A DNA stretch of 64,000 nucleotides from positions 1 to 64,000 of the forward strand of contig JASMDX010000075.1 of assembly GCA_030752605.1 (NCBI GenBank), given 5' to 3'. The notes under the pieces were generated by a model. The model was not told where the DNA came from, did no database searches, and worked only from the letters and a program-made list of their open reading frames with translations. This document shows positions 25,829 through 34,943 of this stretch, one piece after another (within the stretch, counting starts at the first letter, position 1; each line of letters starts with the position of its first letter). The translations under genes were made by a program, and so were the position numbers. The DNA comes from GCA-2731375 sp002731375. GTDB taxonomy: Bacteria > Pseudomonadota > Alphaproteobacteria > GCA-2731375.

Positions 25829-27487
25829 GTGGTAAGACAGATTGGCCAGCCCGGACCCCGTCCCACTGAACCGGTGCAGATGCGCCTGTCAGGCAACGAA
25901 GGCCGGGTTCCTGGGCGGCATCGCCGCTTTTCAATGTTAACCTTGCGGATACTGGCACCGAATGTGCTGGCCCTGGGCGTTCTTGTCGGGGGCATCTTTT
26001 ATCTGGATCAATACCGCGATCTTCTGCTTGATGATAAGGTCGCGGCGCTGCAAAGTCAGGCTGAAGTGATTGCCGGTGCGCTGGGTGAGAGCGCCCTGAC
26101 CAGCTCCGAGGACCGCCGCCTGGATGGCGAAATTTCCGCCCGCATTATCCGCCGTCTAGTCGCACCTACTCTGACCAGGGCTCGTCTGTATATGCCAAGT
26201 GGCGACATGCTGGCGGATTCGCGGCAGCTCATCGGCGCTGGTAGGCAGGTGCAACTGCGCTATTTGGCTCCCGCCGATCCATCGGATCATGTGGTGCATT
26301 TTTTTAACCGAATCTATGACTGGCTGCTACCCAGCCTGCCGCGAGGCCCCGCTTTTCCCCGCTACCAGGAACGGCTCGGCCGTGGCCTGCTGGACTACCC
26401 TGAGTTGACGGTAGCCATGGGGGGTGAGGTCGGCGGCGCCATCCGCATGCTAAAGAATGAAACACTAATCCTGACGGTGGCGGTGCCGGTGCAGCAATTG
26501 CGCCGGGTAGTTGGGGCCCTGTTGCTGTCTGCCGACAGTGTCGATATCGAGGAAGGCTTGCGCAACGCGCGCCTTGCCATTTTGCAGGCGTCCGCCCTGG
26601 CGCTGACCGTGACGGTATTGATGTCGTTCTTTCTGGCCGGGACCATCGCTAGGCCGGTGCGCCATTTGGCCACGGCCGCTGACCGGGTGCGGCGCTGGCG
26701 GGGCCGCCGCGCGCAAATCCCTGATCTGAGCCGCCGTCACGATGAAATCGGCGATTTGAGCGTTGCCTTGCATGAAATGACCGAGGCCTTGTATGGCCGA
26801 CTGGATGCCATCGAGGTCTTTGCCGCGGATGTGGCCCATGAAATCAAGAATCCCTTGACGTCGCTGCGCAGCGCCTTGGAATCCATCGAGCGCACGGAAG
26901 ACCCGAACCAAAAGCATCATCTGATGGAGGTAATGGCCCAGGATGTGCGCCGCATGGACCGTTTGATAAGCGATATTTCCAATGCCTCCCGGATCGATAC
27001 GGAACTGGCGCGGGAGGAATCGGAAACCGTTGATTTGACGGCATTGCTACAAACCTTGATTTCCATGCGGCAATCGGCCACCGGAACGCCGGGCCCGAGG
27101 TTCGAGTTGCACGTGGATACTGGCGACCCGGTCCTGATTGAGGGGCTGCCCAGCCGCCTCGGTCAGGTGGTCGACAATCTGGTTGGCAATGCGCTGTCAT
27201 TTTCCCCAGCCTGTGGCGTGATCCGGCTATCCTTGGAGCGTCAGGGGGAAATGGCGCAATTGGATGTCGAGGATGATGGCCCAGGTATAGCGTCGGGGCA
27301 GGAAGAAGCGATTTTTCAGAGGTTTTACAGCCAGCGCCCACCAGGGGAGACCTTTGGCCAGCATTCCGGCCTAGGTCTATCCATCTGCCGACAAATCGTC
27401 GAGGCCCATGGCGGCACCATCACGGCGGGAAGACGCGCGGAGCTGGATGGCGGAGCACGCTTTACCGTTCGGCTGCCTATGCCTTGA
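25829..27487 (+). CDS. chvG: Sensor histidine kinase, ChvG-like
   Basis: A 552-residue membrane kinase. Two hydrophobic segments, about residues 39-58 and 250-272, enclose a periplasmic sensing domain of roughly 190 residues. HAMP-like RPVRHLATAADRVRRWRGRRAQIPDLSRRHDEIGDLS follows. The phosphorylated His337 is in FAADVAHEIKNPLTSLRSALE, and the ATPase boxes are QVVDNLVGNALSF, VEDDGPGI, and HSGLGLSICRQIVEAHGGTI. The start is GTG 25829 with GGGAGGG upstream. The last 11 bases overlap the convergent MFS gene. Partner of the preceding ChvI-like regulator. Confidence 0.92.
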   Translation: MVRQIGQPGPRPTEPVQMRLSGNEGRVPGRHRRFSMLTLRILAPNVLALGVLVGGIFYLDQYRDLLLDDKVAALQSQAEVIAGALGESALTSSEDRRLDGEISARIIRRLVAPTLTRARLYMPSGDMLADSRQLIGAGRQVQLRYLAPADPSDHVVHFFNRIYDWLLPSLPRGPAFPRYQERLGRGLLDYPELTVAMGGEVGGAIRMLKNETLILTVAVPVQQLRRVVGALLLSADSVDIEEGLRNARLAILQASALALTVTVLMSFFLAGTIARPVRHLATAADRVRRWRGRRAQIPDLSRRHDEIGDLSVALHEMTEALYGRLDAIEVFAADVAHEIKNPLTSLRSALESIERTEDPNQKHHLMEVMAQDVRRMDRLISDISNASRIDTELAREESETVDLTALLQTLISMRQSATGTPGPRFELHVDTGDPVLIEGLPSRLGQVVDNLVGNALSFSPACGVIRLSLERQGEMAQLDVEDDGPGIASGQEEAIFQRFYSQRPPGETFGQHSGLGLSICRQIVEAHGGTITAGRRAELDGGARFTVRLPMP

Positions 27488-28679
27488 CAGGATTACCCGA
27501 TAAACGCTCCAACGGCTGGTCGCTGATCGGCCAGTGCAGCGCGGCGGCGGCCAAGCCAAGGGCCACCGAGATGCCCCACATCAGGTTGTAGGAACCGGTG
27601 GCGTCATAAATCAGCCCGCCTAGCCAGGCGCCCGAGAATCCGCCAATCTGATGGCTCATGAAGACCACGCCAAACAGCATGGAAAAATGCCGTGTGCCAA
27701 ACACTTGTGCGACGATGCCGGAGGTCAAGGGCACGGTGGCCAGCCAGACCAGTCCCATGCAGGCGCCAAAAATGACCGCCGTGGCATCGTTGATTGGTAT
27801 TAACAGAAACGCCGTCATGATAACGGCACGCAGCAGATAAATCAGCGTCAGGATATTCTTCTTGCGAAAGCGGTCACCGGCGGCGCCGAAAGCAAAGGCG
27901 CCGATAATATTGCACAGACCGATGATCCCCATGGCATAGGCGGCGGCGGTGGTTGAGATGCCATTGTCCGCCAGAAAGGCCGGAAAATGTGTGGAGATAA
28001 AGGTGACGTGGAAACCACAAACAAAAAAGCCGGTGGCTAGTAGAATATAACCCCTGTTCGTCCGCGCCTCGCGGATAGCCTCGCGCAGGGATTGCGCAGG
28101 GCCTTGGCCGCCGCCCAGCGTATTAACTCGTAGCCCGATTGCCAGGAAGGATATCAGGGCAACGAAAATGGCGCATAGTACAAGCGTCTTGCGCCAGCCA
28201 AAAATATCGATCAAACCTTGCACACCCGGTACGAAGAAGAACATGCCGAGCGAGCCCGCTGCGATCACCGCCCCGAACACCACGCCCCGGCGTTCGTTCG
28301 GCACCACCTTACTCAAGGCACCAAGCACGATGACTTGGCTTGCCCCGCTCAGGCCCAGGCCAATCAGAAGGCCAATTGAAATGTAGAGATCAAAGGCGTT
28401 GGAGGCGACGGACGTCCACCACAGGCCCAGGGCGTAGAACAAAGTCCCTGCGACGATAACCTTCACCGCGCCATAGCGGTCGGCGATCATGCCTGCGATA
28501 GGTTGGGTCAGGCCATAAAGCAGGGTTTGCCCAGCGATAACGAGCCCGAATAACTGTCGCCCAGTATCCAGATCCATCGAGATCGGGCGCAGAAAGACGC
28601 CGAAGGTCAAGCGTAGGCCGTTGCTGGCCAACATGATCAGGATGCCGCAAAGCAACATGATCCATAGCCGCCGTGTCAT
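27477..28679 (-). CDS. Major facilitator superfamily transporter
   Basis: A 400-residue carrier with about twelve hydrophobic segments. The MFS loop 2-3 motif is PIAGMIADRYGAVKVIV, and GLRLTFGVFLRPISMDLDTGRQLFGLVIAGQTLLYG resembles the oxalate/formate antiporter and monocarboxylate-type subfamily. ATG 28679 (MTRRLWIMLL) has GAAGGAA upstream; the frame is open a further 13 codons. Overlaps the end of chvG tail to tail by 11 bases. The substrate, probably an organic anion, is inference only. Confidence 0.88.
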   Translation of the reverse strand: MTRRLWIMLLCGILIMLASNGLRLTFGVFLRPISMDLDTGRQLFGLVIAGQTLLYGLTQPIAGMIADRYGAVKVIVAGTLFYALGLWWTSVASNAFDLYISIGLLIGLGLSGASQVIVLGALSKVVPNERRGVVFGAVIAAGSLGMFFFVPGVQGLIDIFGWRKTLVLCAIFVALISFLAIGLRVNTLGGGQGPAQSLREAIREARTNRGYILLATGFFVCGFHVTFISTHFPAFLADNGISTTAAAYAMGIIGLCNIIGAFAFGAAGDRFRKKNILTLIYLLRAVIMTAFLLIPINDATAVIFGACMGLVWLATVPLTSGIVAQVFGTRHFSMLFGVVFMSHQIGGFSGAWLGGLIYDATGSYNLMWGISVALGLAAAALHWPISDQPLERLSGNPVKA

Positions 28680-28842
28680 AACTCTATTCCTTCGACCCGC
28701 GACCGGCGCAAAACACATAGCTATTCACTGAGCGGCCGAAAGCTTAATTGATTGGCGATTTCCATGGCGTTGCTACTGCCTCGCCGTGGTTCAGCTACAG
28801 CATATAGCGCCGCATGACAATCTTCTTGCATGGGCTTCTCAC

Positions 28843-29556
28843 TCAGGCACCTAAACCCAACTGCTGGGCCAGATCGGGAAAATCATTGGCGATGATGTCG
28901 TGATGGCTATTGGGTACCGGATCAGGCGGGCCGGCGGCGCCCCATTCGTCAGGGCGTCGCACGAAGCCGGACTTGAAGCCGGCATCGCGGGCTGCGTTCA
29001 AATCGAAATTGTGACAGGCAACCATCATGATTTCAGCTGGTTCTAACGCTAACCATTTCGCGGCGCGTTCATAGGCGCCGGGCAGGATCTTGTATTGCCC
29101 GATCATTTCGCAGGAGATCACCGCATCCCAGGACAGGCCGTTGCGCTTGGCTGTGTCCACGATCAGGGACACGCTCAGAATGGTGAAAGAGGCGACGATG
29201 TATTTCTCCCGCATCTTGGCCAAGGCGGCGGGGAAATCGGGCCAGCAGTCCAGTTGGTGCCAGCGATACCAAATCGCCTCACGCTCGACCTCGGTGAAGG
29301 CGCCAAGATCATGTTTCTCGATCATCTTGGCTAGTTGCTGGCGATGCACATCGTCGATGTTGAATGTGGCCGGCGCCCCCGCGCCGGTGTTAACCATTGC
29401 CTTGAGGGATGCCGCGCGGTAGTCGTTGGCGATGGTGGCCCAATCCCGCTCCAGCTCGTGGCGGGCACCAGCCTCGGCCAGTATGGTGGAAATCCCCTTG
29501 TGCCAATCCAGAATAGTGCCGCCCGTGTCGAATGTTAGCGCCTTGATGCCATGCAT
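28843..29556 (-). CDS. Haloacid dehalogenase type II-like HAD hydrolase
   Basis: A 237-residue HAD-fold protein. The nucleophile region is LTFDTGGTILDWHKG (DxxGT kept), followed by the Thr/Ser of ASFTILS and the Lys of GQYKILPGAYERAA. MMVACHNFDLNAARDAGFKSGFVRRPDEW matches the final motif of type II 2-haloacid dehalogenases. Family members cleave L-2-haloacids or phosphates. ATG 29556 has GAGGAAACCCAA upstream. It follows the acyl-CoA dehydrogenase gene by 10 bases and is likely in the same transcript. Actual dehalogenase activity is unproven. Confidence 0.88.
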   Translation of the reverse strand: MHGIKALTFDTGGTILDWHKGISTILAEAGARHELERDWATIANDYRAASLKAMVNTGAGAPATFNIDDVHRQQLAKMIEKHDLGAFTEVEREAIWYRWHQLDCWPDFPAALAKMREKYIVASFTILSVSLIVDTAKRNGLSWDAVISCEMIGQYKILPGAYERAAKWLALEPAEIMMVACHNFDLNAARDAGFKSGFVRRPDEWGAAGPPDPVPNSHHDIIANDFPDLAQQLGLGA

Positions 29557-29566
29557 TTGGGTTTCC

Positions 29567-30712
29567 TCAGTCAAAGGGCCGCAACAGATCACGGCTGATC
29601 ACCACGTTCTGAATTTCCGTGCTGCCGTCGATGTATTGCGCCATCTTTGCGCAGGCCAGATGGCGGGCCAGCGGGAAGTCGTGCTTGTAGCCATCAGCGC
29701 CCATGGCCTGCATGCATTGGGCGATGCCAGCAAGGGCTGCACGGGTGGCGAATTTCTTGGCGTGTGCCGCCGGGATCGCTGCCGGCTGCCCGGCGTCAAT
29801 AGCAGCCAGCGCCGCATAGGCCATCAGGTGCGAGGCATGCAGATCTGTAGCCACGTCGGCCAGCTGCCATTGCACGCCCTGGAAGTCCAGGATCCGCTGG
29901 CCGAAGGCGCGGCGTTCGGCAGCATAGGCCAGGGCCACCTCCAGGCTGTTGGCCATCATGCCGCTACACATGGCGGCGACATTGGCGCGGGCCAGATCAA
30001 TCCCGGCCATGGCGCCCTTGAAGCCGTCGCCAGGGGCATACAGCATCGTATCATCAGACACCCTGCAGTTTTCAAAGCGGAAGCCGCCGGTGCCCATCAC
30101 ATGTGCGCCCATGGTTGAATACGGTGTTTCGCGGATCACGCCGGGCAGGTGCGCCTCGACCATGAATGTGGCGATGCCGCGCCAGCCCCTTGAAGCATCA
30201 GTCTGGGCATAGACGCTCAGCAGATCTGCCGTGGCCGCCGAAGTTATCCAGGCCTTGGCGCCGTTCAGGATCCAGCCATCGCCGTCCTTGCGCGCCGTGG
30301 TCGTCACATTGGCCGCGTCCGAGCCGCTTTGGGGTTCTGTCAACAAAAAGGCGCCCAGGCATTCGCCGGACAGCATATCGGGCAAATAGCGTTGCCTCTG
30401 CGCATCCGTGCCGCCGTCCGCGATGGCATTCATGAAATTGTTGTGTACGATCATTACGAAGGCATAGCCCATGTCGGCCATGGACAATTGCTCCATTGCC
30501 CGCGCCATGCCGGCCTTTGACATGCCCTGGCCGCCCAGGCTCTCATCCAGCAGCATGCCGGTCAGGCCGGCTTTGGCGGCGGGGCGAATGCCATTGTCAG
30601 GCATGGTGCGTTCCAGTTCCCACCGGGCTGCGTTGGGGGTGATGGTGTTTGCGGCGAAATCAGCCGCCGCCGCGATCATCCGTTGTTCCGAAGGGCTAAG
30701 CGCGCTATCCAT
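29567..30712 (-). CDS. Acyl-CoA dehydrogenase family protein with Asp at the usual base position
   Basis: A 381-residue flavoprotein with the normal landmarks: CLGAFLLTEPQSGSDAANV, LNGAKAWITSAATADL, AAERRAFGQRILDFQGVQWQLADVATDLHAS, and MQAMGADGYKHDFPLARHLACAK. The C-terminal catalytic segment, YEGT in most members, reads YIDGSTEIQNVVISRDLL, so the base is Asp rather than Glu. ATG 30712 (MDSALSPSEQRM) follows a GTGGAG. The open frame continues far upstream to 31258, but that part is antisense to the thymidylate kinase and is not coding. Neighbour: HAD gene 10 bases downstream. Confidence 0.88.
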   Translation of the reverse strand: MDSALSPSEQRMIAAAADFAANTITPNAARWELERTMPDNGIRPAAKAGLTGMLLDESLGGQGMSKAGMARAMEQLSMADMGYAFVMIVHNNFMNAIADGGTDAQRQRYLPDMLSGECLGAFLLTEPQSGSDAANVTTTARKDGDGWILNGAKAWITSAATADLLSVYAQTDASRGWRGIATFMVEAHLPGVIRETPYSTMGAHVMGTGGFRFENCRVSDDTMLYAPGDGFKGAMAGIDLARANVAAMCSGMMANSLEVALAYAAERRAFGQRILDFQGVQWQLADVATDLHASHLMAYAALAAIDAGQPAAIPAAHAKKFATRAALAGIAQCMQAMGADGYKHDFPLARHLACAKMAQYIDGSTEIQNVVISRDLLRPFD

Positions 30713-30757
30713 GGCGTACTCCACTGTGCTGCCAGAAAAGAGGGATAGACTAGCATC

Positions 30758-31432
30758 ATGCTTCTTGCCATTGAAGGCATTGACGGCGCCGGCAAGGGAA
30801 CCCTGTGCCGCGAATTGCTGGCCCGCGCCGAGGCAGCGGGAATCAGTGCCGCCGCGCTGTCCTTTCCGCGTTACGAGCAGACCCAATTTTCCGATCTGAT
30901 CGGGCGCTATCTGCGTGGCGAAATGGGCGAGATCGACCAGGTGCCCGTTCGCTATACTGCCCTGCTGTATGGTGGTGACCGTTTTGAAAGCCGTGGTCAG
31001 CTGTTGGAATTGATCGCGGCCCACGATTTGGTGATCCTGGACCGCTATGTTGCCTCCAATATCGCCTATAACGCGGCTAAGGTCCCCGAGAATGAGCGCG
31101 TCGGTTTGATCTCTTGGATTGAGCAGTTGGAATTCGATCTGTTTGCGCTGCCGCGGCCAGACCTCACCCTGCTGCTGGCGACCTCCACCGTCTTGGCGGA
31201 TCGCCTGATCGGCCAGAAAGCCGCCCGCAGCTATACCGAAGAGACCCGTGACCTGCACGAAGCCGACCGCGACTTCCTCTCCATCGTGGCGGATGTCTAT
31301 GGCGGCTTAGCTGCAGCGGGCGGTGATCGCTGGCTTCGTGTCGAACCCTTGGCCGCTGATGGCACGCTGCGACCACCGGCCGACATCGCGGCCACGGTCT
31401 GGCAACATCCCGGCCTTGCGGCGTTAGGGTAG
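30758..31432 (+). CDS. tmk: Thymidylate kinase
   Basis: A 224-residue P-loop kinase that phosphorylates dTMP to dTDP. Seen: P-loop AIEGIDGAGKGTLC at residues 4-17, the substrate motif LDRYVASNIAYNAAKV, and a RSYTEETRDLHEADRDFL lid/LID-like section. The DRYVASN form differs from the DRFxxSSxAYQG form that is common in Tmk encoded next to holB, so this may be a second or alternative dTMP kinase. A GAGGGA lies upstream of ATG 30758. It is divergent from the dehydrogenase gene and its end overlaps the convergent Lin0512 gene by 9 bases. Confidence 0.9.
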   Translation: MLLAIEGIDGAGKGTLCRELLARAEAAGISAAALSFPRYEQTQFSDLIGRYLRGEMGEIDQVPVRYTALLYGGDRFESRGQLLELIAAHDLVILDRYVASNIAYNAAKVPENERVGLISWIEQLEFDLFALPRPDLTLLLATSTVLADRLIGQKAARSYTEETRDLHEADRDFLSIVADVYGGLAAAGGDRWLRVEPLAADGTLRPPADIAATVWQHPGLAALG

Positions 31433-31768
31433 GTCCAGGTTCACGATCACGGCGGCGGAGGCAATCACGGCCATGTCACCGACGGCTTCATCGGGTACAT
31501 CCAGGCCACCCTTGACCACATTCACTGTCACCGCGCCGTAGGGCAGGGCGGCTTGCACCGCCTTTTGGTCGACTTCATCAGGTTGCTGTACGCCGATGGT
31601 GACGTCCACGAACATGGCGGTCTTGGGATCGACGCCAAGGGTGTGGAGCATGCTGAGAGAGGAATGATGCAAGGCATCATCCACGGCGCGCAGGGCGGCC
31701 TTGGTATAGTTGCCGCCGTGTAGGTCATTGCCGGCACCCATTTCCAATATAACGCGTCTTTTGCTCAT
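31424..31768 (-). CDS. Lin0512 family protein (downstream copy)
   Basis: A 114-residue protein of the uncharacterised Lin0512 family. Diagnostic parts are RVILEMGAGNDLHGGNYTKAALRAVDDALHHSSL and the VDVTIGVQQPDEVDQKAVQAALPYG block. It is 12 bases downstream of a second copy, with about half of the positions alike by eye, so the pair probably forms a complex. The role of the family is not known. The end overlaps tmk convergently. Confidence 0.8.
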   Translation of the reverse strand: MSKRRVILEMGAGNDLHGGNYTKAALRAVDDALHHSSLSMLHTLGVDPKTAMFVDVTIGVQQPDEVDQKAVQAALPYGAVTVNVVKGGLDVPDEAVGDMAVIASAAVIVNLDLP

Positions 31769-31780
31769 GTTGATACTCCT

Positions 31781-32122
31781 CTACACCACATCCAGGTACA
31801 CTACGGCAGCGGCATGGGCCAATAGAGTGGCATCCGTGCCTTCCATATTGGGAATTTTCAGCCCTCCCTCGACCACGTCAACCGTGCCAGTACCATGGGG
31901 CAAAACAGCCTGTACCGCCGCTTTATCCACCTGCTCCGGATCGGGCACGCCGATGGTGACGGCCACTTGCATGGAATCCACATCCAGATCCAGCGCTTTC
32001 GCCACGGTCAGTGAGTTATGCCAGAGCGCGTCCCTAAGCGCGCGCACAGCTGCCTTGGTCGGATCCGTGCCGCGAATATCGGTACCCATGCCAATTTCCA
32101 GCACCATGCGCTTCATCGCCAT
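31781..32122 (-). CDS. Lin0512 family protein (upstream copy)
   Basis: A 113-residue paralogue of the next gene: RMVLEIGMGTDIRGTDPTKAAVRALRDALWHNSL and VAVTIGVPDPEQVDKAAVQAVLPHG. ATG 32122 (MAMKRM) has GGAGAGATT upstream and is preferred over the longer open frame to 32152. The two copies keep the same motifs but differ in charged positions, which fits a heterodimer. Function unknown. Confidence 0.8.
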   Translation of the reverse strand: MAMKRMVLEIGMGTDIRGTDPTKAAVRALRDALWHNSLTVAKALDLDVDSMQVAVTIGVPDPEQVDKAAVQAVLPHGTGTVDVVEGGLKIPNMEGTDATLLAHAAAVVYLDVV

Positions 32123-32212
32123 ATTGCAATCTCTCCATTTCCACAATTCCATGAAGTGTAGATCAGATATACTAGGTTGTCCGATAAACTCTGAATTGGT
32201 CTATGATGGTGC

Positions 32213-33025
32213 ATGGCAGATCTGCGAATTTTTTCATACATGCCCAATCCGCGCATTTGGAAGGCGACCATTGCCGCGCGCCTTTGCGGCGTGGAGCTGG
32301 ACTTGCGTGGGGCCAAGCCAGGTCAACTGGCCGAATGGCTTTGGGATTTCGATGCCCATCCCCTGACCGAGGCGGACCGGCGAGCTGGCAGCCCGTTTGC
32401 CCGGCAGAGCCGTACCGGATTTTCCGGGCAGCTCTATAAGACCGACGCTTTCTTGGCGGCGCACCCCTTTGGCACGGTGCCGGCGGCTTTCAGTCCCGAT
32501 GGCGAGGTTGGTATATTCGAATCCAACAGCATCGCCCGCACGGTGGCGCGCCTGCGCCGCCACGGTCCCCAGCTATACGGCGATGACGCCTATTCGGCGG
32601 CCCGCATAGACAGCTTTCTTGATGTCAGCTTGATCTTCGCCCGCGATGGGCAGAACTATCTTCTGGCCCTGAATGGCGGCGTCATTGACGCGAATATACA
32701 TTGCCAGGCCGCCAAGGCCTTTGAAATCTATCTGAGTGGCATGGAGGCGGCACTGTCATCCGAGCATGGTTATCTGGTCGGCGATGATCTGACCCTGGCC
32801 GATATTGTTTTCGCGGCGGAACTATGTTCGTTCGCACGCGAGGCGGCGCATTTGGAGCGGCTAGCGGCGCGGAACTTGCCGGAAATCTTCCATGGTGCCG
32901 TCGCCGACGATTATCCTGCCGCCCTGGATCATTTTGCAAGGCTGCGTGCCCACGAAGCGTTTGCTCCGGATATAGAGCCTTTCATGGAGAAACTCGAAAT
33001 GCGGCGGCGGACAGCCGAAAGTTAA
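32213..33025 (+). CDS. Glutathione S-transferase family protein
   Basis: A 270-residue protein with a thioredoxin-like N-terminal domain (MADLRIFSYMPNPRIWKATIAARLCGVEL, then HPFGTVPAAF and FESNSIAR for glutathione contact) and an all-helical C-terminal domain with the usual DDLTLADIVFAAEL motif. A long insert near residues 35-60 sets it apart from short GSTs and recalls the elongation-factor-gamma-type GSTs. It overlaps the convergent small gene by four bases. Substrate unknown. Confidence 0.85.
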   Translation: MADLRIFSYMPNPRIWKATIAARLCGVELDLRGAKPGQLAEWLWDFDAHPLTEADRRAGSPFARQSRTGFSGQLYKTDAFLAAHPFGTVPAAFSPDGEVGIFESNSIARTVARLRRHGPQLYGDDAYSAARIDSFLDVSLIFARDGQNYLLALNGGVIDANIHCQAAKAFEIYLSGMEAALSSEHGYLVGDDLTLADIVFAAELCSFAREAAHLERLAARNLPEIFHGAVADDYPAALDHFARLRAHEAFAPDIEPFMEKLEMRRRTAES

Positions 33026-33300
33026 TGCCTTGATTGCGTTGGCGGCGCTTCGACGGCCAGCTCAATGTCGTCTTCGGCGCCCATGGCGCCTGTGGACGCG
33101 GCGGCAAGGATCTCTCCGGCGGTCGAGCCGGCTGAGGTCGCGGCATAGGCGGCGAATTCCAACAGGGTCAGCGCCATGCATTTCGGGCAGATATTTTCCT
33201 GAATCATAGCCGTCATAAGGTCGCCACCAACCGATTTGTCGATCAACTGACGGATTTCTTCCTCGCATTCGTCGGCATGTTTGAAATCGTCGTCGTCCAT
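33022..33300 (-). CDS. Small protein with a CPKC pair and alanine-rich helix
   Basis: A 92-residue acidic protein. Residues 1-35 are highly charged (MDDDDFKHADECEEEI). An ENICPKCMALTLLEF motif comes next, and then a long Ala/Ser/Gly-rich helix (AAYAATSAGSTAGEILAAAST). The two-cysteine pair plus an upstream Cys at residue 12 could bind a metal or form a disulfide. No family recognised. The gene lies between GST and ubiD; its stop overlaps the GST end by 4 bases. Confidence 0.55.
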   Translation of the reverse strand: MDDDDFKHADECEEEIRQLIDKSVGGDLMTAMIQENICPKCMALTLLEFAAYAATSAGSTAGEILAAASTGAMGAEDDIELAVEAPPTQSRH

Positions 33301-33418
33301 GATAGCCCAATCCAGCCTGATTTGGTCTCAGCCACCCCGAAGCATAGCAGACAAGCGGGCCCAAAAATATCTAGAACTGAACCAGTATTGTGGCGCTATT
33401 GTGCTATTCGGCAGGTCT

Positions 33419-34933
33419 TTACCGCCAGATTGGCCGTCCCGATCCAGGCAGGCCGTAGTCGGCCCATTTTTCGCTAACGTCGGCGATCACTTCGTCGCTC
33501 ATGCGTAGCCGTTTGCCCCAGGTCCGCTTGGTCTCGGGAGGTATCTTGACGGTGGCGTCGAGGCCGAGTTTGCCGCCCAAGCCCACCTCGGGCGAGGCAA
33601 AATCGAGATAATCGATGGGCGTGTCTTCAATTACCAGGCTATCGCGGCCCGGATCCATGCGGGTGGCGACGGCCCACATCACATCTTTCCAGTTGCGCGC
33701 GTCAATATCATCGTCGACCACGATGGCCAGCTTGGTGTAGGTGAATTGGCGCAGGTACGACCAGACTGCCATCATGATGCGCCGGGCATGTCCGGGGTAG
33801 GCTTTGCGAATGGAGACAACCGCGATGCGGTAGGAACAGGCCTCCGGTGGCAGCCAAAAATCAACGATTTCAGGAAATTGTAGCTGCAGGATCGGGATAT
33901 AGAGCTCGTTCAGGGCCATAGACATGACCGCCGGCTCGTCGGGCGGCGGTCCGGTGTAGGTGGAGAGGTAGGTCGGCTTCCTGCGCATGGTGACCGCGCT
34001 GAGGGTGAAGACCGGGAACGACGCCACCGCGTTCAGGTGCCCAGTATGGTCCCCATAGGGTCCTTCGTCGCCGAATTCTTCATGCGAGACATGGCCTTCC
34101 AGGACGATCTCGGCTTCCGCCGGTACTTGCAACGGCACCGTCAGGCAATTCGCCATGCCGATCCGGCGGCCCCTTAAAAGACCAGCGAATTGATATTCCG
34201 ACAAAGTATCAGGCAGCGGCGTTACCCCTGCGAGCATTGTGCAGGGATCCGCCCCGATGGCTGCGGCCACCGGCATCGGCTTGCCGTGAGCCTCGACCCA
34301 GCGGCGGTAATGCTGTGCCCCGCCCCGATGTGACATCCAGCGCATCAATACCTTGTTGCGGTCGATCACTTGCATTCGGTAGATGCCGATATTGTATTGA
34401 TCCTCGGCGCTCTTGCCCGGTCCCTTGGTGATTATCATGGGCCAGATAATCAATGGCGCGGGCTCGCCCGGCCAGCAACGCGGGATAGGCAGCCGGGCCA
34501 GATCGATCTCGCTACCGCGCCAGGTAATCTCCTGGCAGGGTGGTATCTTGCGCCGCGTTTTTTTTGGGGTCATCGCCCCGACCCGTTTTAGCAGCGGCAT
34601 GGCGTCCGCTATGTCTTTCAGATTAGCCGGTGGCGAAGGTTGATGCAGGGCGGCCAGCATTTCACCGACCTGGCGCAATTCATCGGCCTTGCGCCCCATT
34701 GCCATGGCGACGCGGTCGACCGTGCCGAATAGATTGACCAGCACCGGCGTATCGTAGGTCTGGCCGTCCGGGCCGATGGGATTTTCAAATAGTGCCGCCG
34801 GTCCGCCTTCGGCCAGCAGGCGGGTCTGGATTTCGGTCATTTCCAGGGATGTCGAGACCGGCGTCTTGATCCGCACCAACTGTTTTTCTTTTTCCAGCCG
34901 GTCGATAAATTTGCCGAGGGTAAGGTCGATCAT
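33419..34933 (-). CDS. ubiD: UbiD family decarboxylase
   Basis: A 504-residue prenylated-FMN decarboxylase. In ubiquinone synthesis UbiD removes the carboxyl group from the 4-hydroxybenzoate-derived ring. The prFMN-binding region is EFGDEGPYGDHTGH, with upstream segments DQYNIGIYRMQVIDRNKVLMRWM and the C-terminal GLDATVKIPPETKRTWGKRLRM. ATG 34933 has GGCGGAG upstream; the frame is open further but overlaps ubiV. It is 10 bases after ubiV in a ubiTUV operon, which supports the ubiquinone role over a catabolic UbiD role. Its prFMN supplier UbiX is not in the window. Confidence 0.92.
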   Translation of the reverse strand: MIDLTLGKFIDRLEKEKQLVRIKTPVSTSLEMTEIQTRLLAEGGPAALFENPIGPDGQTYDTPVLVNLFGTVDRVAMAMGRKADELRQVGEMLAALHQPSPPANLKDIADAMPLLKRVGAMTPKKTRRKIPPCQEITWRGSEIDLARLPIPRCWPGEPAPLIIWPMIITKGPGKSAEDQYNIGIYRMQVIDRNKVLMRWMSHRGGAQHYRRWVEAHGKPMPVAAAIGADPCTMLAGVTPLPDTLSEYQFAGLLRGRRIGMANCLTVPLQVPAEAEIVLEGHVSHEEFGDEGPYGDHTGHLNAVASFPVFTLSAVTMRRKPTYLSTYTGPPPDEPAVMSMALNELYIPILQLQFPEIVDFWLPPEACSYRIAVVSIRKAYPGHARRIMMAVWSYLRQFTYTKLAIVVDDDIDARNWKDVMWAVATRMDPGRDSLVIEDTPIDYLDFASPEVGLGGKLGLDATVKIPPETKRTWGKRLRMSDEVIADVSEKWADYGLPGSGRPIWR

Positions 34934-34943
34934 CGCTCCGCCT

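Noticed and set aside
29567..31258. Long minus-strand reading frame extending the acyl-CoA dehydrogenase by about 180 residues
   Set aside because: The extension is antisense to tmk, has no family likeness, and a good start with GTGGAG exists at 30712.
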